Shown: in pieces, positions 45,078 to 53,999 of the stretch
How positions within the stretch are numbered: the first letter of the stretch is position 1
Layout: every line of letters begins with the position of its first letter
Assembly: GCF_007745175.1 (NCBI RefSeq)
Contig: NZ_CP036271.1
Coordinates: 6,026,314-6,090,313, forward strand
Length of the DNA stretch: 64,000 bases
Source of the DNA: Caulifigura coniformis
Lineage (GTDB): Bacteria > Planctomycetota > Planctomycetia > Planctomycetales > Planctomycetaceae
Direction of reading: 5' to 3'
The notes under the pieces: model-generated
Told to the model about the DNA's origin: nothing
Databases searched by the model: none
Seen by the model: only the letters and a program-made list of their open reading frames with translations
Position numbers and translations under genes: made by a program

Positions 45078-46223
45078 ATGATTCGCCACGCCGCACAGAC
45101 CTTCAAACATCTCGTGCTCACGGTCCTCCTGATTATCGGGGGAGCATGTGCACTCGAGGTCGGTCTGCGCGTTCGTCGGGCGACGAAAAGCGCGGCCGTG
45201 CGTTCCGAAACGACCGACATCGTCTCGGCCACGACGACACCGAGCCGCGCCACGTTTCTGACCGTCGCGCCCAAACTGAGGTTCACGCGGATCGAGGCGG
45301 AATCGGGCCGACCGTTCACCTTGCGTACGAACAGCTTCGGATTGCGCAATCCGGAGGTGGACGTTCCCCGGCCTGAAGGGTGCTTCCGGGTCCTGTGTCT
45401 CGGCGATGACAACACGTTTGCCGGCGATCTTCCGGAATCGTTCGCCTACAGCCGTCGTCTGGCCGACCTGCTTCAGCCCGAGACATCAACGCGCGTGGAA
45501 ATCCTGAATGCTGGTTGTCCCGGAGGGTGTCCGACGGTCAGTGCACTGCTGCTGCGGCATCGCCTGATGACGCTGCAGCCGGATGTGATCGTCGTGCATA
45601 TCGATCCGTCGGATCTGGTGGACGAAGAGGCGCTCCGGCGGCATGTGGAGCGTACGGCCGAGGGCTTTCCTCTCGCAGCGATGCACCCCGCGACTGCCGG
45701 GAGGACGAATCTCGCGACACAGCTGGACGACGAACTGCTGCTGGTCCAGACGATCCGTGACGAAGTGAAAGACCTGTGGAGTCGCGGCCAATCGGGCGGC
45801 ACGACTTCGGGGGCTAACCGGCATGCCGATCTGCGGGTGAACGGCACGGCGTTCGACTCGATCCGGGCGGCCCTGGAAGCGATTCAGAGGCTGGCGCAGG
45901 GTCAATCGGTGGAGGTGCTGGTGGCGACGGCTGCTTCGCCGCCGGCGGCGAAACGAGGTCAGCGGCTGGAATCGGTGAAATGGCCGCCGCAGGAACTGAC
46001 GGCGTTGTGCGACGAGTTGCAGCTGCCGCTCATCGACGCCACAGGCGATGTCGCCGAAGTCGAAGAGACCTCCCGAACGCGCCGCACGGGGCTGCTTTCG
46101 ATGGATGCGCACGAAGTCTATGCCGAGGTTCTTGCGGGAGCGCTGCTTGAGCGATTCCGGGCGCCTGCGGGGAGCGCTGTGCCGCCTCCGGAGCGGGTGT
46201 CGTCGCAGACGACCCATCGCTGA
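45078..46223 (+). CDS. SGNH/GDSL-hydrolase-like protein with substituted catalytic Ser
   Basis: The 381-residue product has an N-terminal transmembrane/signal helix (residues 11-28), a RTNSFGLRNPE segment seen in SGNH acyltransferase/hydrolase-like proteins, and the block I VLCLGDDNTFAGD, where the nucleophile Ser of GDS is replaced by Asp (residue 111). A candidate C-terminal His is MDAHEVYAEVL. It may therefore be inactive or use another mechanism. It is divergent from the PSCyt1 gene and convergent with lipA; 127 bp separate its stop from that of lipA. ATG at 45078 starts at the leading hydrophobic helix. Confidence 0.7.
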   Translation: MIRHAAQTFKHLVLTVLLIIGGACALEVGLRVRRATKSAAVRSETTDIVSATTTPSRATFLTVAPKLRFTRIEAESGRPFTLRTNSFGLRNPEVDVPRPEGCFRVLCLGDDNTFAGDLPESFAYSRRLADLLQPETSTRVEILNAGCPGGCPTVSALLLRHRLMTLQPDVIVVHIDPSDLVDEEALRRHVERTAEGFPLAAMHPATAGRTNLATQLDDELLLVQTIRDEVKDLWSRGQSGGTTSGANRHADLRVNGTAFDSIRAALEAIQRLAQGQSVEVLVATAASPPAAKRGQRLESVKWPPQELTALCDELQLPLIDATGDVAEVEETSRTRRTGLLSMDAHEVYAEVLAGALLERFRAPAGSAVPPPERVSSQTTHR

Positions 46224-46350
46224 TGGGGACGGGGGGAAACGGCACCGAAACGCGTGTGGCTATGACGTTCCGCCCCTGTCGAAGCTCAGGTTCCGGGGGC
46301 CTTCCACGGCCCACAGAGCATGGCATCAGCGAGGAGGCGGAACGGGTGTC

Positions 46351-47319
46351 TTACCGGGCGAGGGCGTCGGCCATTTCTCCGGCGTGGTAGCTGGAACGCA
46401 CGAAGGGACCGCTGGCGACGAACGAATAGCCGAGCTTCCGGCACTGCTCGCCGATCTCGTCGAACTCCTCCGGCGGAACATAACGCTCGACGGGGAGGTT
46501 CTGGGGAGTCGGCTGCAGATACTGCCCGATGGTCAGCATGTCGACGCCGACCGCTCGCAGATCGGCTGCCACGTCGAGGACTTCCTCCAGCGTTTCGCCA
46601 AGCCCAAGCATCAGTCCGCTCTTGGTGACCATGCCGGGGGACTCTTCCTTAACCTGCGCGAGGAGGTCGAGCGTGCGCTGATATTCGGCATTCCGCCGTA
46701 CGCGGTGGTAGAGGCGCGGGACGGTTTCGGTGTTGTGGTTGAAAACGTCGGGGCGGGCCGCGATGACGCGCGAAATCGCGGCGCGATTACCGTGGAAGTC
46801 GGACGTCAGGACCTCGACCGCGGCCCCCGTTCGCTCGCGAACCGCCAGGACGCACTTGTAGAAGTGCTCCGCGCCGCCATCCGGCAGGTCGTCGCGGGTG
46901 ACACAGGTGATGACGACGTGCTTGAGTCCCAGCCGATGAGCGGCTTCGGCGACGCGTTCCGGCTCGTCGGCCTCGACCGTTTCCGTTTTCCCGCGGGGAA
47001 CGGAGCAGAACCCGCAGGGGCGGGTGCAGACGTTTCCGAGGATCATGAACGTGGCGGTGCGGTGGGACCAGCATTCGGTCCGGTTGGGACACTTCGCGCT
47101 TTCGCAGACGGTTTCGAGGCGGAGGTCTTCGATGACGCCGCTGGTGAACGACATTTCCGTCGACGGCATGGGTCGCTTCAGCCAGCGCGGCAGGCGCCGG
47201 CGTGGCTCGAGCGTCAGCGTTTCCAGGGCCGTCATGCCGCCGCTGCCGCAGGACCCGCCTCCAGAAGGGGAGTCAGGGGAAGAGGAGGGGGCGCCTCCAA
47301 GGACGGGCAACTCATGCAT
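46351..47319 (-). CDS. lipA: Lipoyl synthase
   Basis: The 322-residue radical-SAM enzyme inserts two sulfurs into octanoyl-protein domains to make lipoyl groups. The auxiliary cluster Cys residues are C72, C77 and C83 (CESAKCPNRTECW), the radical-SAM cluster CTRPCGFC is C98, C102 and C105, and the C-terminal RSSYHAGE is conserved. ATG at 47319 has AGGA 9 nt upstream; an in-frame ATG at 47235 is possible. Its start overlaps the stop of lipB by 8 nt, so lipB-lipA are co-translated in the order lipB, lipA. Confidence 0.95.
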   Translation of the reverse strand: MHELPVLGGAPSSSPDSPSGGGSCGSGGMTALETLTLEPRRRLPRWLKRPMPSTEMSFTSGVIEDLRLETVCESAKCPNRTECWSHRTATFMILGNVCTRPCGFCSVPRGKTETVEADEPERVAEAAHRLGLKHVVITCVTRDDLPDGGAEHFYKCVLAVRERTGAAVEVLTSDFHGNRAAISRVIAARPDVFNHNTETVPRLYHRVRRNAEYQRTLDLLAQVKEESPGMVTKSGLMLGLGETLEEVLDVAADLRAVGVDMLTIGQYLQPTPQNLPVERYVPPEEFDEIGEQCRKLGYSFVASGPFVRSSYHAGEMADALAR

Positions 47320-48052
47320 TCAACGGAATCCTGCGAAGTGTCCGGCGCAGGAGCGGGTGTCCGGCCGAAGTGTGAACGTTGGAAAAACCAAAATGGGCGG
47401 CGACGTGGCGGACAACCGACTCGCGAACCTGGTTCATGCTGACGGGTGCCAGCCGCAGGGACTGCAGGGTGGTGGCGCGTTCGCCCGGCGTGGAGGCGAC
47501 TAGTTTCAGAAAGCCTGGATCGGTCGTGACGTTGAGGAACATACCGTGCGTCGTGACCCAGGAACGGACTGCGGCCCCGAACTGGGCGACCTGCCCATAG
47601 CGGGTCCAGACGCCGGGTTCCGACTCGCGGCGTTTGGCGGCGACCCGCAATTCGTGGCAGACATCGACGACGGCCGATTCGAGGCGGCGACGGAATTCCT
47701 CGAGGCCCAATCCGAGCCGATCAAGGGGGAGGATGGGGTAAATCGCCAGCTGGCCGGGTGCGTGGCAGATCGCGGGGCCGCCGCGACCGACCCAGTTGAC
47801 CGGGATTTCCCGGCGGGCCAACGTCTCGGCGTCGGCGAGGACGTGCTGCGAACTGGCGTCGCGCCCGAGCGTGATTCCGGGCGGGTGCTCCGCAATCAGG
47901 AGGACGCCGGCCGGGGAGGTTTCGTCACCCAGGTCGAACGCCAGACGTTCCTGAAGCGCGAGCGCAGAGGTGAAGTCGACCAGCCCCAGGAGATGCACCT
48001 CCAACGACCGGTTCGCGAACTCCAAAGAAGGGGCACGGCGAGACGACATCAT
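47312..48052 (-). CDS. lipB: LipB-like octanoyltransferase homologue lacking catalytic residues
   Basis: The 246-residue product is LipB/LplA-fold: HPPGITLGRDAS, WVGRGGPAICHAPGQLAIYP, SWVTTHGMFLNV. Two catalytic residues of LipB are missing. The Lys of the GKIAxxG segment is Gln154 (GQVAQFG), and the PCG Cys is replaced in VASTPGERATTL (residues 185-195, no Cys). The THG His (169) is kept. A Cys (C96) precedes the HAPGQ motif where Tyr is usual. It may be inactive, use other residues, or act as a carrier or amidotransferase-like partner. The 8-nt overlap with lipA keeps it in the lipoylation context. Confidence 0.8.
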   Translation of the reverse strand: MMSSRRAPSLEFANRSLEVHLLGLVDFTSALALQERLAFDLGDETSPAGVLLIAEHPPGITLGRDASSQHVLADAETLARREIPVNWVGRGGPAICHAPGQLAIYPILPLDRLGLGLEEFRRRLESAVVDVCHELRVAAKRRESEPGVWTRYGQVAQFGAAVRSWVTTHGMFLNVTTDPGFLKLVASTPGERATTLQSLRLAPVSMNQVRESVVRHVAAHFGFSNVHTSAGHPLLRRTLRRIPLNA

Positions 48053-48270
48053 CTGAATTCTATCCGGGAACGATCGTAGCGTGGTCGACCAGCGTCAACA
48101 ACGACCATTGCGGCGGTGAGAGGGGGGCGATGCCTGTGGAGTACGAAGTCCAAGGTTGTCAAAGACGGTGTCGGGCGGCGATGATGGGAGGAACTGACTT
48201 GGCGGGTGAACACTCGGACAAGGTCCGTGGAATCTGCCGGGCTGGAGTGCGTCCTCACGAACACGCTCGC

Positions 48271-51177
48271 ATGGTCGCTCCTGCAGACTGTCGGTGGCTC
48301 GCCCGCGCGCCTCTCGCCGCGTGGCTGTTGCTGTTGTTGACCGTGCCGACGGCGCGGATCGAGGGGGCTGACACGGCCGAATTCTTCCGGGGCCTGAACC
48401 TGAACGGGCCGCCCACGACGATTGACGGGCATCGCTGGGAAGGGCGGGATTCGTCGACGGTGGAATGCAAGGACAAGGCATTCGAGAACCAGAATGTGCC
48501 GCTGCGGCCGTCCACGGACCCCGAGCGGGCACAAATGATCCGCAGCAGCCGCTGGGGAGGAAACCGGGTTGTGCTGCGGGAGATTCCGCCCGGGGCGTAC
48601 TCGGTGTTTCTGTACGTGTGGGAGGACAACTCGCCTGAAGCGTTCTCGATCGCTGTGAACGGAAAAGTCGTAGAACCGCGATTCCAAAGCGGACCGGCCG
48701 GCGCCTGGGCGAAACTCGGGCCGTGGTCGACCGAGGCGCAGGACGGGGCGATCGTGATCTCCAGTCGGGGAGGGGCGGCTAACTTTTCGGGCGTTGAACT
48801 GTGGCGCGGCCCGCATGAGGGAAGCGAGGCTCCGCTGGGTGAGGAAGAACTCGCGTTCTTCGAAAAACGGATCCGGCCACTTCTGGTGAAGCACTGCTAT
48901 GAATGTCACAGCGCGGATGCGAAGTCGCTCGAAGGGGACCTGCTGGTCGATTCCCGGCCGATGCTGCAGCGGCGAGGCGCCAACGGGGCGGCCGTGGTTC
49001 CCGGGGACGCGGAAGCGAGCCTGCTGATCAAGGCGGTGCGATACGTCGACGAGAACCTGCAAATGCCTCCGGACGGCAAACTTGCGGACGCGGAGATTGC
49101 CGACCTGGAACAGTGGGTGCGGATGGGGGCTCCTGATCCGCGCACGACGGCGACGAAGTTTGCGGGGAAGAAGGTCGATGTTGCTGCGGCCCGCGAATTC
49201 TGGTCGCTCCGGCCGCTGCTTCGGCCGCAGGTTCCCGAGGTGAACGGTTCGGACTGGCCGGCCAATGACGTGGACCGGTTCGTTCTGGCGAAGCTGCAGA
49301 GCCAGGGGCTTGCACCGGCTGACGCGGCGGACAAACGGGCGCTGCTACGGCGCGTGACGTACGACCTGACGGGTCTGCCGCCGACACCCGAGGAACTGCA
49401 GGATTTTCTGGCGGACGAATCGCCGGAGGCGTTTCTGCGCGTCGTCGACCGACTTCTGGATTCACCGCGCTATGGTGAACGCTGGGGCCGCCACTGGCTG
49501 GATGTCGTCCGGTATGCCGACACGGCGGGGGACAACTCCGACTACCCGATTCCGCAGAACCATCGTTACCGCGACTGGGTGATCGACGCGTTCAATTCGG
49601 ACCTGCCGTATGACGAATTCGTTCGCGACCAACTCGCGGGTGACCTTCGAGGCGGGGCGACGGAGAAGGAACGGCAGGAGCGGATCGTGGCGACGGGGTA
49701 CATCGCCAACTCGCGGCGGTTCGGGTCGCGTGTCGACGACTACCCGCAGCATCTGACAATCGAAGACACGCTCGACAACCTGGGGCGAAGTTTCCTGGGG
49801 CTGACGGTGAGCTGTGCACGGTGCCACGACCATAAGTTCGATCCGATCACGACGCGCGACTACTACGGGCTGTACGGGATCTTCCAGAGCACGCGTTATC
49901 CGTGGCCGGGCATCGAACTCGACAAGGAGCAACGGGACCTCGTTCCGCTTGTTCCGGTTGATCAACTGGCCGAGGCGGTGGAACTCCTGAGAACGCGGAA
50001 GGGGGAGCAGACGCGGCTCAACCAGGAGGTGAAACGGCTGAAGAACGCGCTGAAGACTGCTGAAGGCGAGGACAAGGCGCGGCTCGTGAAAGAATCGGAG
50101 GCGGCGACGGCCGTGGCCGAGCAGCATCGCGGTCAGCCACTTCCGTTCGAGATGGTGTACGCCGTGGCTGATGCGGAGTCGCCGGCCGAGGCGGCGGTGC
50201 AGGTGAAGGGAGATCCGGCGCAGCCGGGCGACGTGGTGGAACGGCGGTTTCTGACGGTGCTCGGTGAGTCGAAACTGAGTGCGGACTGCCGCGGGAGTGG
50301 ACGGGCTGAACTGGCCGAGTGGATCCTGGCGGACGAGAACCCGCTGGCGGCGCGAGTGATGGCGAACCGGATCTGGCAGCATCATTTCGGTCGGGGGATC
50401 GTGCCGACACCCAATGATTTCGGCAAGCAGGGGAAGCCGGCTACGCATCCGGAACTGCTGGACTACCTGGCGAGCGTGTTTCGGGATGGCGGGTGGTCGG
50501 TTAAGGCGATGCACCGATTGATCCTGTCTTCGAAGACGTATCAGCAATCGGCGATGCGGAGCGACGAGGCGGTCGCCCGGGATCCTTCGAATGACTGGCT
50601 GTCGGGGTTTCCGCGGCGCCGGCTCGATGCCGAATCAATCCGCGACGCCATGCTGGCTCTGGGGGGGAATCTCGACCTGTCGAGACCCGGGGCGCATCCT
50701 TTTCCGCCGGCACACACCTGGGGGTTCACGCAGCACAAGCCGTTCAAGGCGGTGTATGAGAGCCGGCATCGCAGCGTGTACCTGATGACGCAGCGGATCC
50801 AGAGACATCCGTATCTGGCGATCTTCGACGGCGCGGATCCGTCGACGAGCACCGCGGCCCGGATGTCGAGCACGACACCGCTGCAGGCGCTGTTCCTGTT
50901 GAACGATGCGTTCGTGCATGAGCAGTCGCGGTTGATTGCCGAGCGGATTGTCGCCGAGGGTGGGAGCACGGACGAGCGGATTCAACGGGCATTCACGCTG
51001 TTGTTCTCGCGTCCGGCGGTGGAGGGGGACGTTGAGGCGGCCCGGGATTTCCTGGAGAAGGCGAAGAGTCTTGCGGCGGCCGAGGCTGGAGCCCCGGCGG
51101 ACAAGGCCGCTCCTGCGGAGTGGCAGGCGTTCGTCCGCGCGCTGCTGCGTCTGAATGAATTCGTGTACCTCGATTGA
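48271..51177 (+). CDS. PSCyt1/DUF1549/DUF1553 haem-type protein with N-terminal malectin-like domain
   Basis: The 968-residue product (from ATG 48271) has a signal peptide (LARAPLAAWLLLLLTVPTAR) and an N-terminal beta module (about residues 30-185; malectin-like pattern NLNGPPTTIDGHRWEG). PSCyt1 with CYECH (HCYECHSADAKSLEGDLLV), DUF1549 (YGERWGRHWLDVVRYADTAG, CARCHDHKFDPI) and DUF1553 (NPLAARVMANRIWQHHFGRG) follow. ATG 48130 has a better Shine-Dalgarno (GAGAGGGGGG), but a long non-signal leader would follow, so I chose 48271. The DUF1501 partner starts 11 nt after the stop. A cytochrome-like extracellular role is inferred from the family. Confidence 0.86.
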   Translation: MVAPADCRWLARAPLAAWLLLLLTVPTARIEGADTAEFFRGLNLNGPPTTIDGHRWEGRDSSTVECKDKAFENQNVPLRPSTDPERAQMIRSSRWGGNRVVLREIPPGAYSVFLYVWEDNSPEAFSIAVNGKVVEPRFQSGPAGAWAKLGPWSTEAQDGAIVISSRGGAANFSGVELWRGPHEGSEAPLGEEELAFFEKRIRPLLVKHCYECHSADAKSLEGDLLVDSRPMLQRRGANGAAVVPGDAEASLLIKAVRYVDENLQMPPDGKLADAEIADLEQWVRMGAPDPRTTATKFAGKKVDVAAAREFWSLRPLLRPQVPEVNGSDWPANDVDRFVLAKLQSQGLAPADAADKRALLRRVTYDLTGLPPTPEELQDFLADESPEAFLRVVDRLLDSPRYGERWGRHWLDVVRYADTAGDNSDYPIPQNHRYRDWVIDAFNSDLPYDEFVRDQLAGDLRGGATEKERQERIVATGYIANSRRFGSRVDDYPQHLTIEDTLDNLGRSFLGLTVSCARCHDHKFDPITTRDYYGLYGIFQSTRYPWPGIELDKEQRDLVPLVPVDQLAEAVELLRTRKGEQTRLNQEVKRLKNALKTAEGEDKARLVKESEAATAVAEQHRGQPLPFEMVYAVADAESPAEAAVQVKGDPAQPGDVVERRFLTVLGESKLSADCRGSGRAELAEWILADENPLAARVMANRIWQHHFGRGIVPTPNDFGKQGKPATHPELLDYLASVFRDGGWSVKAMHRLILSSKTYQQSAMRSDEAVARDPSNDWLSGFPRRRLDAESIRDAMLALGGNLDLSRPGAHPFPPAHTWGFTQHKPFKAVYESRHRSVYLMTQRIQRHPYLAIFDGADPSTSTAARMSSTTPLQALFLLNDAFVHEQSRLIAERIVAEGGSTDERIQRAFTLLFSRPAVEGDVEAARDFLEKAKSLAAAEAGAPADKAAPAEWQAFVRALLRLNEFVYLD

Positions 51178-51188
51178 ACTGGCAGCCC

Positions 51189-52577
51189 ATGAGCATCCGG
51201 CCGACGCCCGCCCGCCGCGAGTTCCTCCGATCGCTGGTCGGAGGTTCGCTGATCATGCCCGGCCTGCTGAGCGAGCTGATCGCGGAATCGACCGTCGATC
51301 GAGGCGATCCCCTGGCGGACCGTTCGCCGCCTTCTCCGGCGCGTGCGAAGCGCGTGATCTTCGTGTTTTCGAACGGCGGCGCGTCGCACATGGACACGTT
51401 CGACTACAAGCCGGAGCTGTTCAAAGCGGATGGCAAGCGGATGGGGGTCGGGGGTGGGCTGTCGAACCTGCAGCGGGTGCTGCTGAGGCCGTTCTGGGAG
51501 TTCCGGCCGGGAGGCCAATGCGGAACGCTCGTCAGCGACCTCTTCCCGCACCTTCGCGAGTGCATGGACGACATCTGTGTCATCCGTTCGATGAACGGCA
51601 ATGACAACGAGCATTACAACGCGACGCTCGGCATGCACACCGGGTCGTTTTTCTTTTCGCGGCCGAGCATCGGATCGTGGGTGAGCTACGGCCTTGGGAC
51701 GGCCAACCAGAATCTGCCGTCGTTCGTTGCGCTGGCTCCGCAGATGCCATATGCGGGAACCCAGATTTTCAACAACGACTTCCTTCCGGCGTATCACCAG
51801 GGGGTGCGCGTCGTCGGGGGGAAGGAACCGATTTCCAACCTCGAACGACGCACGACGGACAAGGGTCTGCAGGAACTGGAACTCGGGCTGGCGGATGTGC
51901 TCAACAACCGCCATTTGAAATCGCGTGCCGCTGACACGGACCTGGGGGCGCGGATCAGGAGCTTCGAGACGGCGTTTCACATGCAGGCCGATGCGCCGGA
52001 GGCGTTTGATGTCGGCCAGGAAGACGATGCGACGCTGGCAATGTATGGGCTCGAGCGGGGCCGGAGCGAAGGCTTCGGCTGGCAGTGCCTGGTGGCCAGG
52101 CGGCTGGCCGAACGGGGCGTGCGGTTCATCGAAGTGGTGGACGGCAGCAGCAGCCATAACTGGGACCAGCATGGCGACATGTCAGAGCATGCCGAGCATG
52201 CCAGGAACATCGACCAGCCGCTGGCGGGACTGCTGCTGGACCTCAAGCGTCGGGGGATGCTGGAGGACACGCTGCTGGTGTGGACGACGGAGTTCGGGCG
52301 GACTCCGGGGGTGGACGGAGTGAAAGGCCGGGGCCACCATAGCGCCTGTTTCTCCTCCTGGATGGCGGGCGCGGGGGTCAAAGGGGGGATGGCGTACGGC
52401 GCGACAGACGAACTGGGGGCGACGGTGGCGGAGAACGGCGTTCACGTGCATGACTTCCATGCGACGATCCTGCATCTGCTGGGGATCGACCACACGAAAC
52501 TCACGTATCGGCACGGCGGCCGCGATTACCGCCTGACGGACGTCCACGGGCGGATCGTTCGCGACATTCTCACCTGA
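51189..52577 (+). CDS. DUF1501 Tat-exported protein, second copy
   Basis: The 462-residue product carries the twin-arginine signal ARREFLRSLVGGS and DUF1501 motifs FVFSNGGASHMDTFDYKP, VIRSMNGNDNEHYN, VWTTEFGRTPGVDGVKGRGHH. It is encoded immediately after its PSCyt1/DUF1549/DUF1553 partner, in the canonical planctomycete order. ATG at 51189 is chosen; a TTG at 51174 overlaps the partner stop and would add five residues. The alkaline-phosphatase-like fold is known for the family; no substrate is known. Confidence 0.88.
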   Translation: MSIRPTPARREFLRSLVGGSLIMPGLLSELIAESTVDRGDPLADRSPPSPARAKRVIFVFSNGGASHMDTFDYKPELFKADGKRMGVGGGLSNLQRVLLRPFWEFRPGGQCGTLVSDLFPHLRECMDDICVIRSMNGNDNEHYNATLGMHTGSFFFSRPSIGSWVSYGLGTANQNLPSFVALAPQMPYAGTQIFNNDFLPAYHQGVRVVGGKEPISNLERRTTDKGLQELELGLADVLNNRHLKSRAADTDLGARIRSFETAFHMQADAPEAFDVGQEDDATLAMYGLERGRSEGFGWQCLVARRLAERGVRFIEVVDGSSSHNWDQHGDMSEHAEHARNIDQPLAGLLLDLKRRGMLEDTLLVWTTEFGRTPGVDGVKGRGHHSACFSSWMAGAGVKGGMAYGATDELGATVAENGVHVHDFHATILHLLGIDHTKLTYRHGGRDYRLTDVHGRIVRDILT

Positions 52578-52720
52578 ACGGGGCCGCGAAGGTCCCGGTA
52601 GCCCGAATGACGGGGGTCGGTTCGCGCGGGGTGGATGCTACAGTTCACCGACATGTGCATTCCCGTTTTCTCTCCGTCGGCCTGTTGCGGGCATCGGGCG
52701 TCGCCCGAAAGGCGCCGTCG

Positions 52721-53881
52721 ATGATCCAGCACGTCGACATGGATGCGTTTTACGCCTCCGTCGAAATGCGCGACCGGCCTGAGCTGCGCGGGAAGCCGGT
52801 CATCGTGGGGGGGACCGCGGAAGGCCGGGGCGTTGTTGCGGCGGCGAGTTACGAAGCCCGGCGTTTCGGCGTACACAGTGCGATGCCGGCGGGGCGGGCG
52901 CTCAAGCTGTGCCCACAGGCGATCGTCATCAAGCCTCGGATGGGACGCTACGCGGAAGTCTCCGACCAGATCCAGAACATCCTGCACCGGTACACGCCGC
53001 AGATCGAACCGCTATCGCTGGATGAGGCGTTTCTGGACGTGACGGGGAGCATTTCCCTGTTTGGCCCGCCGGAGGAGATTGCGAGGCGAATCAAGGAGGA
53101 CATCCGGGACGAACTCCAGCTGGTCGCTTCGGTCGGAGTCGCGCCGAACAAGTTTCTGGCGAAGCTGGCGAGTGACCTCGAGAAGCCGGACGCGCTCGTG
53201 GTCGTCGATCCGGTTCGCATCCAGGAGTTCCTCGATCCACTTCCGGTGAGCCGGCTGTGGGGCGTCGGGCGTGTGACCCAGAAAGAGATCGCCCGGATGG
53301 GGGTGGAGACGATCGGGGAGTTCCGACGACTGTCGCAGCGGGAGGTCGAGGAGCGGTTCGGCAAGCATGGGGAATCGCTGTGGCTGCTGGCGCAGGGAGT
53401 CGATGACCGCCGTGTGGTTCCCGACCGCGAAGCGAAGTCGATTTCCCACGAGACGACCTTTGCCGTGGATCTTCGTTCGCGGGAGATCCTGCGGGGCCGT
53501 CTCCTGGAACTGACGGACCTGGTGGGGCAGCGCCTGCGGCGGCAGCAGGTGGTGGGACGGACGGTGCAGCTGAAACTGCGGTACGCCGATTTTTCGACGA
53601 TCACGCGATCAACGACCCTGGCCGCTCCGACCAGCGTCACGAACGAGATCTGGCTGGCTGCGGCGGAACTGTTCGAGAACAAACTTCCGGCGAGGCGGCT
53701 GGAAGTGCGGCTGATCGGGGTGGGCGTGCAGCAGCTTTCAGCAGCGGGCGACCATCCCCGCACACTGTTCGAGGATCCGGCTCATGAGAAGCAGTCGGGG
53801 GCGGACCGGGTGAGCGACCATATCCGGGCGAAGTTCGGGAAGTTGGCGCTCAGGCGGGGGGCGACGCTCGGGGAGGAATAG
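52721..53881 (+). CDS. dinB: DNA polymerase IV
   Basis: The 386-residue Y-family translesion polymerase has the catalytic motifs MIQHVDMDAFYASVEMRD (Asp6 and Asp8) and PLSLDEAFLDVTGS (Asp-Glu), the palm/finger blocks SYEARRFGVHSAMPA and VGVAPNKFLAKLASDLEKPD, the thumb LWGVGRVTQKEIARMGV, and a little-finger domain. All canonical residues are present. ATG at 52721 fits the standard N-terminus (GAAAGG 8 nt upstream); an in-frame ATG at 52607 adds 38 residues. It is convergent with the DUF1552 gene. No SOS box was seen. Confidence 0.95.
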   Translation: MIQHVDMDAFYASVEMRDRPELRGKPVIVGGTAEGRGVVAAASYEARRFGVHSAMPAGRALKLCPQAIVIKPRMGRYAEVSDQIQNILHRYTPQIEPLSLDEAFLDVTGSISLFGPPEEIARRIKEDIRDELQLVASVGVAPNKFLAKLASDLEKPDALVVVDPVRIQEFLDPLPVSRLWGVGRVTQKEIARMGVETIGEFRRLSQREVEERFGKHGESLWLLAQGVDDRRVVPDREAKSISHETTFAVDLRSREILRGRLLELTDLVGQRLRRQQVVGRTVQLKLRYADFSTITRSTTLAAPTSVTNEIWLAAAELFENKLPARRLEVRLIGVGVQQLSAAGDHPRTLFEDPAHEKQSGADRVSDHIRAKFGKLALRRGATLGEE

Positions 53882-53955
53882 TGCTGTCCCAGTGGCCCGG
53901 AGGTGAGTCGAGGCGGGGAACGGAGTCCCGCTGAATGCAATCCGTCTCGACGTTT

Positions 53956-53974
53956 GCACGGCTCACAGAGCCGT
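53956..53974. terminator. Convergent hairpin between dinB and DUF1552
   Basis: A 7-bp stem (CACGGCT 53956-53962, AGCCGTG 53968-53974) with a 5-nt loop between the two stops. No T-run. Confidence 0.4.
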
Positions 53975-53999
53975 GGCAGCAGAGGTTTGGATCTGTCTG

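Noticed and set aside
44720-45376. 218-codon plus-strand frame
   Set aside because: It overlaps the start of the SGNH-like gene in another frame and has Arg/Ser-rich low-complexity composition.
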